DNA of 52,517 nt from an uncultured Bacteroides sp. (GTDB lineage: Bacteria > Bacteroidota > Bacteroidia > Bacteroidales > Bacteroidaceae): NCBI GenBank assembly GCA_949292025.1, contig CASEYC010000034.1:1-52517 (forward strand), read 5' to 3'. The stretch's first letter is position 1. Each line of letters opens with the position of its first letter. The notes under the pieces are model-generated. The model did no database searches. It saw only the letters and a program-made list of their open reading frames with translations, and was not told the origin of the DNA. The translations under genes and the position numbers were made by a program. Positions 8,041-15,455 of the stretch are shown piece by piece.

Positions 8041-9021
8041 ATGGGAGCAGTTAAATGCATAGGTATTTTGACGTCGGGTGGTGACGCCCCCGGCATGAAC
8101 GCCGCCATCCGCGCCGTGACGCGCTCGGCCATCTACAACGGACTCAGCGTGAAAGGCATCTACAGAGGTTACAAAGGACTGGTGACGGGAGAAATCAAGG
8201 AATTCAAGAGCCAGAACGTGAGCAACATCATCCAGCTGGGCGGCACCATCCTGAAGACGGCCCGCTGCAAGGAGTTCACCACGCCCGAAGGCCGCCAGAT
8301 TGCCTACGACAACATGAAGAAGGAAGGCATCGACGCCCTGGTGGTCATCGGCGGCGACGGCTCGCTGACGGGTGCCCGCATCTTCGCCGAAGAGTTTGAC
8401 GTACCCTGCATCGGCCTGCCCGGCACCATAGACAACGACCTCTATGGCACGGACACCACCATCGGCTATGACACGGCCCTGAACACCATCTTGGACGCCG
8501 TGGACAAAATCCGCGACACCGCCACGTCGCACGAACGCCTGTTCTTCGTCGAGGTCATGGGCCGCGACGCCGGCTTCCTGGCCCTGAACGGCGCCATCGC
8601 ATCGGGTGCCGAGGCAGCCATCATCCCGGAGTTCAGCACGGAGGTGGACCAACTGGAGGACTTCATCAAAAACGGCTTCCGCAAGTCCAAGAACAGCAGC
8701 ATCGTGCTGGTGGCCGAAAGCGAACTGACGGGCGGCGCCATGCACTATGCCGAACGTGTGAAGAATGAATATCCGCAGTACGACGTGCGCGTCACCATCC
8801 TGGGCCACCTGCAACGCGGTGGCAGCCCCACGGCCCACGACCGCATCCTGGCCAGCCGCCTGGGCGCAGCCGCCATCGAGGCCATCATGGAGGGACAGCG
8901 CAACGTGATGATAGGCATCGACCATGACGAGGTGGTCTACGTGCCCTTCATCAAGGCCATCAAGAAGGACAAGCCCATCAAGAAGGAACTGGTCAATGTC
9001 CTGAGAGAGCTGTCCATCTGA
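8041..9021 (+). CDS. pfkA: ATP-dependent 6-phosphofructokinase
   Basis: 326 residues, classic bacterial PfkA size. Phosphorylates fructose-6-phosphate in glycolysis. Visible motifs are the nucleotide loop [13 protein letters not shown] near the N terminus, GGDGSLTGA, the catalytic PGTIDNDL segment, [20 protein letters not shown] and [13 protein letters not shown]. The GGDGS glycine at the position that distinguishes ATP from pyrophosphate users supports ATP dependence, from family knowledge. It has its own promoter and is followed by a strong hairpin, so it is probably monocistronic. Confidence 0.96.
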   Translation: MGAVKCIGILTSGGDAPGMNAAIRAVTRSAIYNGLSVKGIYRGYKGLVTGEIKEFKSQNVSNIIQLGGTILKTARCKEFTTPEGRQIAYDNMKKEGIDALVVIGGDGSLTGARIFAEEFDVPCIGLPGTIDNDLYGTDTTIGYDTALNTILDAVDKIRDTATSHERLFFVEVMGRDAGFLALNGAIASGAEAAIIPEFSTEVDQLEDFIKNGFRKSKNSSIVLVAESELTGGAMHYAERVKNEYPQYDVRVTILGHLQRGGSPTAHDRILASRLGAAAIEAIMEGQRNVMIGIDHDEVVYVPFIKAIKKDKPIKKELVNVLRELSI

Positions 9022-9048
9022 TTGTAAGCCTGCATAGGAAAACAACCG

Positions 9049-9083
9049 GACGAGGGTGTCCCGACAGACGGGATGCCCTCGTC
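9049..9083 (+). terminator. Hairpin downstream of pfkA
   Basis: GACGAGGGTGTCCCG pairs with CGGGATGCCCTCGTC across a five-base loop (15-bp stem, two non-Watson-Crick positions). The 3' side has no good T-run (ACATTTG), so it is a terminator-like or stabilising hairpin. Confidence 0.6.
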
Positions 9084-9190
9084 ACATTTGTCCGCCTGTC
9101 CCCCGATGCGGGAAGCCCCACCGGGGAAAAACAGCCCGTCAGCCCGGAAAAGGACGCCTTTTCTTGCATAAACATTATAAAAAAGGCGGA

Positions 9191-9216
9191 TATTATTGCA
9201 TACTCTTACAATAATA
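9191..9216. promoter_or_regulatory. Putative ArgR operator (ARG box) upstream of argR
   Basis: Perfect 8-bp inverted repeat TATTATTG (9191-9198) and CAATAATA (9209-9216) with a 10-bp spacer. It is AT-rich, occupies the -33 region, and ends three bases before the -7 element of argR. Length and composition fit an ARG box, so autoregulation of argR and the arginine operon is inferred. Confidence 0.6.
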
Positions 9217-9218
9217 TG

Positions 9219-9226
9219 TAATTTTG
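9219..9226 (+). promoter_or_regulatory. Promoter element of the argR operon
   Basis: TAATTTTG fits TAnnTTTG and lies 27 bases before the preferred argR start. The palindrome at 9191-9216 overlaps where the -33 element should be. Confidence 0.65.
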
Positions 9227-9253
9227 CCGCGCAATCAGAGAATATTTATGCAG

Positions 9254-9733
9254 ATGATAAAGAAGAAAGCAAACCGGCTGGACGCCATCAAGATGATTAT
9301 CTCGAGCAAGGAAATCAGCTCGCAGGAAGAACTGATACAAGCCCTGGGACAGGAAGGCTTCGTGCTGACCCAGGCCACCCTGTCGCGCGACCTGAAGCAG
9401 CTGAAAGTGGCCAAGGCCGCCAACACCAACGGCCGCTACGTCTATGTGCTGCCCAACGACATCCTCTACAAACGCCCCGTCCGGCAGACGGCGGGCGAGA
9501 TGCTGCGGAGCAACGGCTTCATCTCCCTGCAATTCTCGCACAACATTGCCGTCATACGCACACGCCCCGGCTATGCCAGCAGCATCGCCTACGACATCGA
9601 CAACCGCGAATGCCCGGCCATCCTGGGCACCATAGCGGGCGACGACACCATCATGCTGGTGCTGGCCGAGCGCGTCACGCACGACGAGGTGAGGCGTTTC
9701 CTGGAAGACGTCATACCGAACATCAAGGACTGA
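9254..9733 (+). CDS. argR: Arginine repressor
   Basis: 159 residues from ATG 9254 (MIKKKANRLDAIK...). ATG 9248 is two codons upstream and also possible; earlier in-frame starts lie in or before the promoter. The N-terminal winged helix (about 5-70) contains SQEELIQALGQEGFVLTQATLSRDLKQLKVAK, the ArgR SRDL signature. The C-terminal domain (about 85-155) that binds arginine and forms the hexamer ends ...AILGTIAGDDTIMLVLAERV. It is the first gene of the arginine cluster (acyltransferase, argG, argC, argD), which it presumably represses when arginine is plentiful. Confidence 0.95.
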   Translation: MIKKKANRLDAIKMIISSKEISSQEELIQALGQEGFVLTQATLSRDLKQLKVAKAANTNGRYVYVLPNDILYKRPVRQTAGEMLRSNGFISLQFSHNIAVIRTRPGYASSIAYDIDNRECPAILGTIAGDDTIMLVLAERVTHDEVRRFLEDVIPNIKD

Positions 9734-9776
9734 ACAAAAATAGAACCCTATAATAAAGGTAAAGAAACAGAAGACA

Positions 9777-10334
9777 ATGGATGTAATGCAAATTGATGTG
9801 ATGGTGGCAGACGCCTCACATGAAGTTTATGTGGACACGATTCTGGACACCATCCGCGAGGCGGCCAAGAAACGCGGCACCGGCATCGCCGAACGCACAC
9901 ACGAGTATGTGGCAACCAAGATGAAGGAAGGCAAGGCCATCATCGCCCTGAACGGCGACGAGTTTGCCGGATTCACCTATATAGAGAGTTGGGGCAACAA
10001 GCAGTATGTGGCCACGTCGGGCCTCATCGTACACCCCAAGTACCAGGGCATCGGACTGGCCAAGCGCATCAAGCAGGCCTCGTTCCGCCTGGCCCGCCTG
10101 CGCTGGCCCTGGGCCAAGATATTCAGCCTGACCAGCGGCGCGGCGGTGATGAAGATGAACACCGAATTGGGCTACGTGCCCGTCACCTTCAACGAACTGA
10201 CGGACGACGAGGCTTTCTGGAAAGGATGCGAAGGCTGCATCAACCACGACATCCTGGTGGCCAAGAACCGCAAGTTCTGCATCTGCACGGCAATGCTGTA
10301 TGACCCCAAATTACACGAAGAAGACAAAATATAA
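9777..10334 (+). CDS. GNAT acyltransferase of arginine biosynthesis (N-acylglutamate synthase type)
   Basis: 185 residues with a GNAT fold. The acetyl/acyl-CoA binding motif is GLIVHPKYQGIGLAKRIKQA (about residues 82-101), followed by a central strand IFSLTSGAAVMKMNTELGY. Bacteroidetes make arginine through N-succinylated intermediates. From memory, the B. thetaiotaomicron gene in the same position (between argR and argG) was assigned by fitness data as the N-succinylglutamate/N-acylglutamate synthase. On position and fold I infer the same first-step role here. It shares no recognisable features with E. coli ArgA. ArgG begins 13 bp downstream. Confidence 0.75.
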   Translation: MDVMQIDVMVADASHEVYVDTILDTIREAAKKRGTGIAERTHEYVATKMKEGKAIIALNGDEFAGFTYIESWGNKQYVATSGLIVHPKYQGIGLAKRIKQASFRLARLRWPWAKIFSLTSGAAVMKMNTELGYVPVTFNELTDDEAFWKGCEGCINHDILVAKNRKFCICTAMLYDPKLHEEDKI

Positions 10335-10347
10335 AGACTATATAACT

Positions 10348-11562
10348 ATGGAAGAGAAGAAAAAGAAAGTAGTCGTCGCCTTCAGCGGCGGGCTGGACAC
10401 CTCGTTCACCGTGATGTATCTGGCCAAGGAGAAAGGATATGAAGTACACGCTGCCTGCGCCAACACGGGCGGGTTCAGCGCCGAACAACTCAAGACCAAC
10501 GAGGAGAACGCCTACAAGCTGGGCGCGACGAAGTACGTGACCCTCGACGTGACGCACGAGTATTACGAAAAGAGCCTGAAGTACATGGTCTTCGGCAACG
10601 TGCTGCGCAACGGCACCTACCCCATCTCCGTCAGCTCGGAGCGCATCTTCCAGGCACTGGCCATCGCCCGCTATGCCAACGAAATCGGCGCGGACGCCAT
10701 CGCCCACGGCTCGACAGGCGCAGGCAACGACCAGGTGCGCTTCGACATGACCTTCCTCGTCATGGCACCGGGCGTGGAAATCATCACCCTGACCCGCGAC
10801 ATGGCCCTGAGTCGCCAGGAGGAAATTGACTACCTGAACCAGCACGGCTTTGCCGCCGACTTCGCCAAGCTGAAGTATTCCTATAACGTAGGCATCTGGG
10901 GCACCAGCATCTGCGGAGGCGAAATCCTTGACTCGGCACAGGGATTGCCGGAGACCGCCTACCTGAAGCACTGCACCAAGGAAGGCACCGAACAACTGAA
11001 GCTGACCTTCGAGCAGGGCGAACTGAAGGCCATCAACGGCGAACGCTACGACGACCCCATCCAGGCCATCCAGAAAGTAGAGGAGATTGGCGCAGCCTAC
11101 GCCATCGGACGCGACATGCACGTGGGCGACACCATCATCGGCATCAAGGGCCGCGTGGGCTTCGAAGCCGCCGCCCCGATGCTGATTATCGGCGCACACA
11201 AGTTCCTGGAGAAGTACACGCTGAGCAAGTGGCAACAGTACTGGAAGGACCAGGTGGCCAACTGGTACGGTATGTTCCTGCACGAAAGCGAATACCTGGA
11301 GCCGGTGATGCGCGACATCGAGGCCATGCTCGTCTCCAGCCAGCGCAACGTCAACGGCACGGCCATCCTCGAACTGCGCCCCTACGGCTTCCACACCGTC
11401 GGCGTGGAAAGCACGGACGACCTGGTGAAGAACAAGTTCGGCGAATACGGCGAGATGCAGAAGGGCTGGACGGCCGAGGACGCCAAGGGCTTCATCAAAG
11501 TCCTCTCCACCCCGCTGCGCGCCTACTACGCCGGACACAAAGACGAACTGAACAATATCTAA
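10348..11562 (+). CDS. argG: Argininosuccinate synthase
   Basis: 404 residues from ATG 10348 (MEEKKKK...). The frame is open back to 10300, but that would overlap the upstream gene by 35 bp. Joins citrulline and aspartate at the expense of ATP. The PP-loop FSGGLDTS is at about 12-19. Also seen are AIAHGSTGAGNDQVRFD, which is the citrulline/aspartate-binding block, and the YSYNVGIWGTSICGGEILD segment. The C terminus is helical. Part of the argR-led operon; a PspC miniprotein follows after 21 bp. Confidence 0.97.
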   Translation: MEEKKKKVVVAFSGGLDTSFTVMYLAKEKGYEVHAACANTGGFSAEQLKTNEENAYKLGATKYVTLDVTHEYYEKSLKYMVFGNVLRNGTYPISVSSERIFQALAIARYANEIGADAIAHGSTGAGNDQVRFDMTFLVMAPGVEIITLTRDMALSRQEEIDYLNQHGFAADFAKLKYSYNVGIWGTSICGGEILDSAQGLPETAYLKHCTKEGTEQLKLTFEQGELKAINGERYDDPIQAIQKVEEIGAAYAIGRDMHVGDTIIGIKGRVGFEAAAPMLIIGAHKFLEKYTLSKWQQYWKDQVANWYGMFLHESEYLEPVMRDIEAMLVSSQRNVNGTAILELRPYGFHTVGVESTDDLVKNKFGEYGEMQKGWTAEDAKGFIKVLSTPLRAYYAGHKDELNNI

Positions 11563-11583
11563 ACCCCTTATAACACCTGAATT

Positions 11584-11787
11584 ATGGACAATCCGAAGAA
11601 ACTGACCCGTCCCCGCCAAGACCGCAAGATGGCAGGCGTCTGCGCGGGACTGGCCAACTACCTGGGCCTGGACCCCACCGTGGTGCGCGTCATCTACGCC
11701 ATCCTGACCCTGTGCACCGCCATCGTCACCGGGCTTATCGTCTACCTGATACTGATGCTCGTCATCCCCGAAGACCCAACTAAATAA
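11584..11787 (+). CDS. PspC-domain membrane miniprotein
   Basis: 67 residues made almost entirely of a PspC domain: a basic N terminus with the RPRQDRKMAGVCAGLANYLGLDPTVVRVIY signature in two parts (RKMAGVCAGLA, then YLGLDPTVVRVIY), followed by one long hydrophobic helix (AILTLCTAIVTGLIVYLILMLVIPE). A cytoplasmic-membrane protein; stand-alone PspC proteins are linked to envelope stress in other bacteria. It is wedged between argG and argC with gaps of 21 and 6 bp, so it should be transcribed with the arginine genes. No role in arginine synthesis is known to me. Confidence 0.88.
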   Translation: MDNPKKLTRPRQDRKMAGVCAGLANYLGLDPTVVRVIYAILTLCTAIVTGLIVYLILMLVIPEDPTK

Positions 11788-11793
11788 CTCCGT

Positions 11794-12762
11794 ATGATAA
11801 AGATAGGAATCATAGGCGGCGCGGGCTACACCGCCGGCGAACTCATCCGCCTGCTCATCAACCACCCGGAGGCAGAGATTGTCTTCATCAACAGCGGCAG
11901 CAATGCCGGCAACCGCGTGACCGACGTCCACGAAGGCCTCTACGGCGAGACGGACCTGCGCTTCACCGACCGGCTGCCCCTGGACGAGATTGACTGCCTC
12001 TTCTTCTGCACCGCCCACGGCGACACGCGCAAGTTCATGGACAGCCACAACCTGCCGGAAGGGCTGAAGGTCATCGACCTCTCCATGGACTACCGCCTCA
12101 AGGCCGAGGGCAACGACTTCATCTACGGCCTCCCGGAGCTGAACCGCCGCGCCACCTGCAAGGCGCAGCACGTGGCCAACCCCGGCTGCTTCGCCACCTG
12201 CATCCAGCTGGGACTGCTCCCCCTGGCCAAGCACCTGATGCTGAACGACGACATCATGGTGAACGCCATCACCGGCAGCACCGGGGCGGGCGTCAAGCCG
12301 GGCGCGACGAGCCACTTCAGCTGGCGCAACAACAACCTGAGCGTCTACAAGGCCTTCGAGCACCAGCACGTGCCGGAAATCCGGCAGAGCCTGAAGCAGT
12401 TGCAGAACAGCTTCGACTCCGCCATAGACTTCATCCCCTACCGGGGCGACTTCCCGCGCGGCATCTTTGCCACCATCGTGGTGAAGAACAAGTGCAGCAT
12501 CGAGGAACTGACGCGCATCTACGAGGAGTATTACGCGGAGGATTCCTTCACGCACCTCGTGGACAAGAACATCGACCTGAAGCAGGTGGTGAACACCAAC
12601 AAGTGCCTCCTCCACCTGGAGAAGCACGGGGACAAGCTGCTCATCATCTCCTGCATCGACAACCTGCTGAAGGGTGCCAGCGGACAGGCCGTGCACAACA
12701 TGAACCTGATGTTCAACCTGGAGGAGACGGTAGGCCTCAGGCTGAAGCCGTCGGCCTTCTAA
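11794..12762 (+). CDS. argC: N-acetyl/N-succinyl-gamma-glutamyl-phosphate reductase
   Basis: 322 residues. NADPH-dependent reduction of the acylglutamyl phosphate to the semialdehyde. The N-terminal GGAGYTAGELIRLL loop binds the dinucleotide. The catalytic Cys132 is in ANPGCFATC. The GSTGAGVKPG and FIPYRGDFPRGIFATIV blocks are typical of the family. The acyl group is probably succinyl in this phylum, which is inference from the known Bacteroides pathway. Start six bases after the PspC gene; argD follows after a spacer filled by the 9-mer palindrome. Confidence 0.95.
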   Translation: MIKIGIIGGAGYTAGELIRLLINHPEAEIVFINSGSNAGNRVTDVHEGLYGETDLRFTDRLPLDEIDCLFFCTAHGDTRKFMDSHNLPEGLKVIDLSMDYRLKAEGNDFIYGLPELNRRATCKAQHVANPGCFATCIQLGLLPLAKHLMLNDDIMVNAITGSTGAGVKPGATSHFSWRNNNLSVYKAFEHQHVPEIRQSLKQLQNSFDSAIDFIPYRGDFPRGIFATIVVKNKCSIEELTRIYEEYYAEDSFTHLVDKNIDLKQVVNTNKCLLHLEKHGDKLLIISCIDNLLKGASGQAVHNMNLMFNLEETVGLRLKPSAF

Positions 12763-12778
12763 TTCATATTTATCATTT

Positions 12779-12872
12779 GGCGCGGATTACGCGGATTTCA
12801 CGGATTATTCAAGCAAGGTTATGCTTCTCGTTTGATAAAAAAGGAATCCGCGGAATCCGTGTAATCCGCGCC
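12779..12872. repeat. Intergenic palindrome, 9-mer type, copy 5
   Basis: Left arm 12779-12807 starts GGCGCGGATTACGCGGAT; right arm 12843-12872 ends GTAATCCGCGCC, with a loop of about 35 bp. It fills the argC-argD spacer, so it lies inside the arginine operon. Confidence 0.88.
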
Positions 12873-12895
12873 TGAACTTTTAACCAGCAATGACA

Positions 12896-14023
12896 ATGAA
12901 ACTCTTTGACGTATATCCCTTATTCGACATCAACATCGTGCGGGGCAAGGGCTGCCACGTTTGGGACGAGCAAGGCACCGAGTACCTCGACCTCTACGGC
13001 GGCCATGCCGTCATCTCCATCGGCCACGCCCATCCGCATTATGTGGAGATGATAAGCCGGCAGGCGGCCACCCTGGGCTTCTACTCCAACTCCGTCATCA
13101 ACAAGCTGCAAGTGGAATTGGCCGAACGCCTGGGCCGTGCCTGCGGCTACGACGACTACCAGTTGTTCCTCATCAACAGCGGCGCGGAAGCCAACGAGAA
13201 CGCGCTGAAGCTGGCCTCCTTCCACAACGGGCGGACACGCATCGTCAGCTTCGCCAAGGCCTTCCACGGACGCACATCCCTGGCCGTGGAGGTGACGGAC
13301 AACCCGAAAATCATCGCCCCGGTCAATGCCTGCGGACACGTCACCTACCTGCCCCTGAACGACACGGAAGCCATGCGCGCCGAGCTTCGACGGGGCGACG
13401 TCTGCGCCGTGATTATTGAAGGAATCCAGGGCGTGGGCGGCATCCAGGTGCCCGACACGGCCTTCATGCAGGCATTGCGGGAGGAGTGCACGGCGGCGGG
13501 CGCCGTCCTCATCCTCGACGAAATCCAGAGCGGATACGGCCGCAGCGGCAAGTTCTTCGCCCACCAACACGCCGGCATCCGCCCGGACATGATTACCGTG
13601 GCCAAGGGCATCGGCAACGGCTTCCCCATGGGCGCCGTGCTCATCAGCCCCGAGTTCAAGCCCGTCTACGGACAGCTGGGCACCACCTTCGGCGGCAACC
13701 ACCTGGCCTGCGCGGCGGCCCTGGCGGTGCTGGACGTCATCGAAGGCGAGGGTCTCATTGAGAATGCGAAGGCAGTCGGCGCCCACCTGCTGGACGGACT
13801 GAAGAAGCTGCCGCAGATAAAGGAAGTGCGCGGCCGGGGCCTGATGATAGGCATGGAGTTCGAGCAGCCCATCAAGGAACTGCGCAGCCGCCTGCTGCAC
13901 GAGCAGAAGGTGTTCACCGGCGTGAGCGGCACGAACGTCATCCGCCTGCTGCCCCCGCTCTGCCTCAGCATGGACGAGGCGGACTTGTTCCTCGAACGGT
14001 TCGCGAAGGTGATGGAGAACTAA
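12896..14023 (+). CDS. argD: Acylornithine aminotransferase
   Basis: 375 residues from ATG 12896 (MKLFDVYPLFD); an ATG two codons upstream at 12890 is also possible. PLP-dependent class III aminotransferase that converts the acylglutamate semialdehyde to acylornithine. Seen are the GGHAVISIGHAHPHYVE segment, NSGAEANENALKLA, ILDEIQSGYGRSG and the PLP lysine (about residue 237) in TVAKGIGNGFPMGA. The last arginine gene in this cluster. argB, the transcarbamylase and argH are not in the window. Confidence 0.94.
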   Translation: MKLFDVYPLFDINIVRGKGCHVWDEQGTEYLDLYGGHAVISIGHAHPHYVEMISRQAATLGFYSNSVINKLQVELAERLGRACGYDDYQLFLINSGAEANENALKLASFHNGRTRIVSFAKAFHGRTSLAVEVTDNPKIIAPVNACGHVTYLPLNDTEAMRAELRRGDVCAVIIEGIQGVGGIQVPDTAFMQALREECTAAGAVLILDEIQSGYGRSGKFFAHQHAGIRPDMITVAKGIGNGFPMGAVLISPEFKPVYGQLGTTFGGNHLACAAALAVLDVIEGEGLIENAKAVGAHLLDGLKKLPQIKEVRGRGLMIGMEFEQPIKELRSRLLHEQKVFTGVSGTNVIRLLPPLCLSMDEADLFLERFAKVMEN

Positions 14024-14096
14024 AAACGAAGAATGGAGAATCCTGCAGGGACCGACGCCGGATGCCCGCAGATTCTTCATTTTCAATTATAATCCT

Positions 14097-14104
14097 TAAC
14101 TTTG
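14097..14104 (+). promoter_or_regulatory. Promoter element of the toxin-antitoxin pair
   Basis: TAACTTTG fits TAnnTTTG, 32 bases before the antitoxin ATG. The spacer before it holds an imperfect hairpin (GAAGAATGGAGAATC... with ...GCAGATTCTTC, about 14028-14079) followed by ATTTTC, a possible terminator for argD. Confidence 0.65.
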
Positions 14105-14135
14105 TCCCGTCTTACATATTAATTGAACTGACATA

Positions 14136-14381
14136 ATGAATACGAGTATCTCATTGAACGCCTTGTTTGATTTCCTGCAATCACTCCCGCTGACTGCGGA
14201 CAACAAGACATGGCTGGCCGGGAAACTAATAGAATCTGCCCGCCAAGAATCGCAAGACCTGCCGGGACAAATGACCGTTGATGAAGCCAAAACCTGGCTG
14301 GAAGCCTCGGAAAAGCGTTTGGCCAATGGCGAATATGTTACGGAAGAAGAGATGGAGGACTTCTATCGCACATTGCAATGA
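14136..14381 (+). CDS. Antitoxin-like protein
   Basis: 81 residues, mostly helical and acidic at the C terminus (EYVTEEEMEDFYRTLQ). Its N-terminal half (LFDFLQSLPLTADNKTWLAGKLIESARQE) resembles the short N-terminal helices of Bacteroides antitoxins paired with ParE-type toxins. No DNA-binding motif is certain. It overlaps the toxin start by four bases (ATGA), as expected for a translationally coupled type II module, and carries the module's promoter upstream. Family not named with confidence. Confidence 0.75.
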   Translation: MNTSISLNALFDFLQSLPLTADNKTWLAGKLIESARQESQDLPGQMTVDEAKTWLEASEKRLANGEYVTEEEMEDFYRTLQ

Positions 14382-14701
14382 GCCGGAGAATCATTTACGA
14401 CACCCAGGCACGACGCCAAATCGGAGAAATATACCGCTATGGCAAAGAACACTTCGGACCCAACACAGCCCTAAGGTTCAAGGAGGCTATCCGCCAAGCC
14501 ATTTCCTCGCTGAAGCAAAACCCACTGATAGGAAGTGTGGAACAAGAGCTGACCACCAACGAGCATGAGTACAGATACCTGCTGGTCAAGCCCTACAAAA
14601 TCATCTATTCCGTGACGGATGACACAATAAGAATACATCTCTTCTGGCACACCAGCCGAAATCCCAAAGCAATGGGAAGCCAGCTTTCTGCTAAGATTTA
14701 G
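14378..14701 (+). CDS. RelE/ParE superfamily toxin
   Basis: 107 residues with the RelE/ParE pattern: an N-terminal strand (RRIIYDTQARRQIGEIYRYG), a helix pair with ALRFKEAIRQAISSLKQNPLIG, then EYRYLLVKPYKIIYSVTDDTIRIHLFWHTSRNP. The YRYLLVKPYKIIY core and the HTSRNP end are typical ParE features, so DNA gyrase is the likelier target than the ribosome, by family analogy only. It has a four-base overlap with its antitoxin and is followed by a strong terminator, so the module is self-contained. Confidence 0.9.
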   Translation: MSRRIIYDTQARRQIGEIYRYGKEHFGPNTALRFKEAIRQAISSLKQNPLIGSVEQELTTNEHEYRYLLVKPYKIIYSVTDDTIRIHLFWHTSRNPKAMGSQLSAKI

Positions 14702-14728
14702 ACGATTAATAATCAGCATTGTATGAAG

Positions 14729-14767
14729 ATGCCCCACCCTCCGAGCCGGTCTCGGGAGGCGGGGCAT
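14729..14767 (+). terminator. Rho-independent terminator after the TA module
   Basis: Stem ATGCCCCACCCTCCGAG with CTCGGGAGGCGGGGCAT (one mismatch), five-base loop, followed by TTTTGTTTTTT. Confidence 0.92.
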
Positions 14768-14812
14768 TTTGTTTTTTCCAAGACTATTGTTCTTGGTTCT
14801 AAAATATAACTG

Positions 14813-14820
14813 TATCTTTG
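14813..14820 (+). promoter_or_regulatory. Promoter element of the candidate structured RNA / HTH gene
   Basis: TATCTTTG, with a TTCTTGG-containing region about 20 bases upstream. It predicts a transcript starting near 14827 with a leader of about 300 bases before the next ATG. Confidence 0.7.
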
Positions 14821-14826
14821 CAGCGT

Positions 14827-15116
14827 CTTTCAACAACTTCATAGAAGGGACTGGAAGATTTTTTGACAGAGACGTTTACGTACTTTATCTTTCAAGGTTA
14901 AACTTCGCAACTTTAGTCAATAAAAAGATAAAGGCAACGGAAGCGTCCACTATGTATGTGTTTTTTCGACCTTTCCCTCCCGTTTTGGGGAGGGAAAAGG
15001 TTTGTGTATCTCATACGGCGTGGGTGCTACGTTGCTTATCTTTATTGACGGGCAATGCGAAGGCCTAACCTTGGGATAAGCAAATGTAGAACCTGCGCTT
15101 TTTGCGCATAAACACA
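14827..15116 (+). ncRNA. Candidate structured RNA: long imperfect hairpin
   Basis: 420 bp (14702-15122) lack a convincing gene. From a good promoter, the transcript would form one extended hairpin. 14872-14954 pairs imperfectly with 15012-15092 (for example GTCAATAAA/GATAA/GCAAC with GTTGCTTATCTTTATTGAC, and AAGGTTAAACTTCGCA with TGCGAAGGCCTAACCTT). It is capped by an inner stem (CCTTTCCCTCC with GGGGAGGGAAAAGG, 14970-15000) and followed by a small TGCGC-TTTTT-GCGCA hairpin at 15093-15107. It could be a stand-alone RNA or a long leader of the HTH gene at 15123. No known RNA family recognised. Confidence 0.5.
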
Positions 15117-15122
15117 TACCCC

Positions 15123-15332
15123 ATGGAAGCCATCGGTCAACGCATCAAAGAGGAATTGGAACGACAAGAACGTTCCGTAACTTGGCTGGCAAGAAAACTA
15201 TCCTGCCACCGCACAAACATTTACAACATCTTTCTGCGTGAAAACATCGACCTGCAATTACTTATCCGCATCTCACGCATACTGCATCACAATTTCCTGA
15301 AGGATATTGCGGATGACATTGAGGAAGAGTAA
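15123..15332 (+). CDS. Small helix-turn-helix protein
   Basis: 69 residues from ATG 15123; the frame is open further upstream, but only from a TTG inside the hairpin. A compact Cro/C1-like HTH: EAIGQRIKEELERQERSVTWLARKLSCHRTNIYNIF, where VTWLARKLSCHRTNIYNI is the likely helix-turn-helix, then LLIRISRILHHNFLKDIADD. It may bind DNA as a dimer. No partner gene is adjacent on the 3' side, and it is the only coding region downstream of the structured leader, so leader and protein may be a regulatory unit. Function unknown. Confidence 0.8.
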   Translation: MEAIGQRIKEELERQERSVTWLARKLSCHRTNIYNIFLRENIDLQLLIRISRILHHNFLKDIADDIEEE

Positions 15333-15417
15333 AAACAACTTCATTGTATAAAACGACACGACACAAAAGCACTAATTCCTACTACACAAACACACGCTCC
15401 TGCAAATCATTTTCTCC

Positions 15418-15425
15418 TACCTTTG
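15418..15425 (+). promoter_or_regulatory. Promoter element of the porin-like gene
   Basis: TACCTTTG matches TAnnTTTG, 31 bases before the ATG. Confidence 0.7.
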
Positions 15426-15455
15426 CGGACATTAATTAACTACTAAAAAACACTT

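Noticed and set aside
10240-12696. 818-residue open frame opposite argG-pspC-argC
   Set aside because: Spans three real genes and their spacers, with no recognisable motif; a product of codon bias.
14769-15068. 99-residue open frame across the hairpin region
   Set aside because: Begins in the TA terminator, precedes the promoter at 14813, and runs through a self-complementary structure; no protein-like conservation.
14871-15095. Invertible promoter (phase-variable switch)
   Set aside because: The arms are long but imperfect with bulges, there is no invertase gene nearby, and the pairing continues into an apical stem, which fits an RNA hairpin better than recombination sites.
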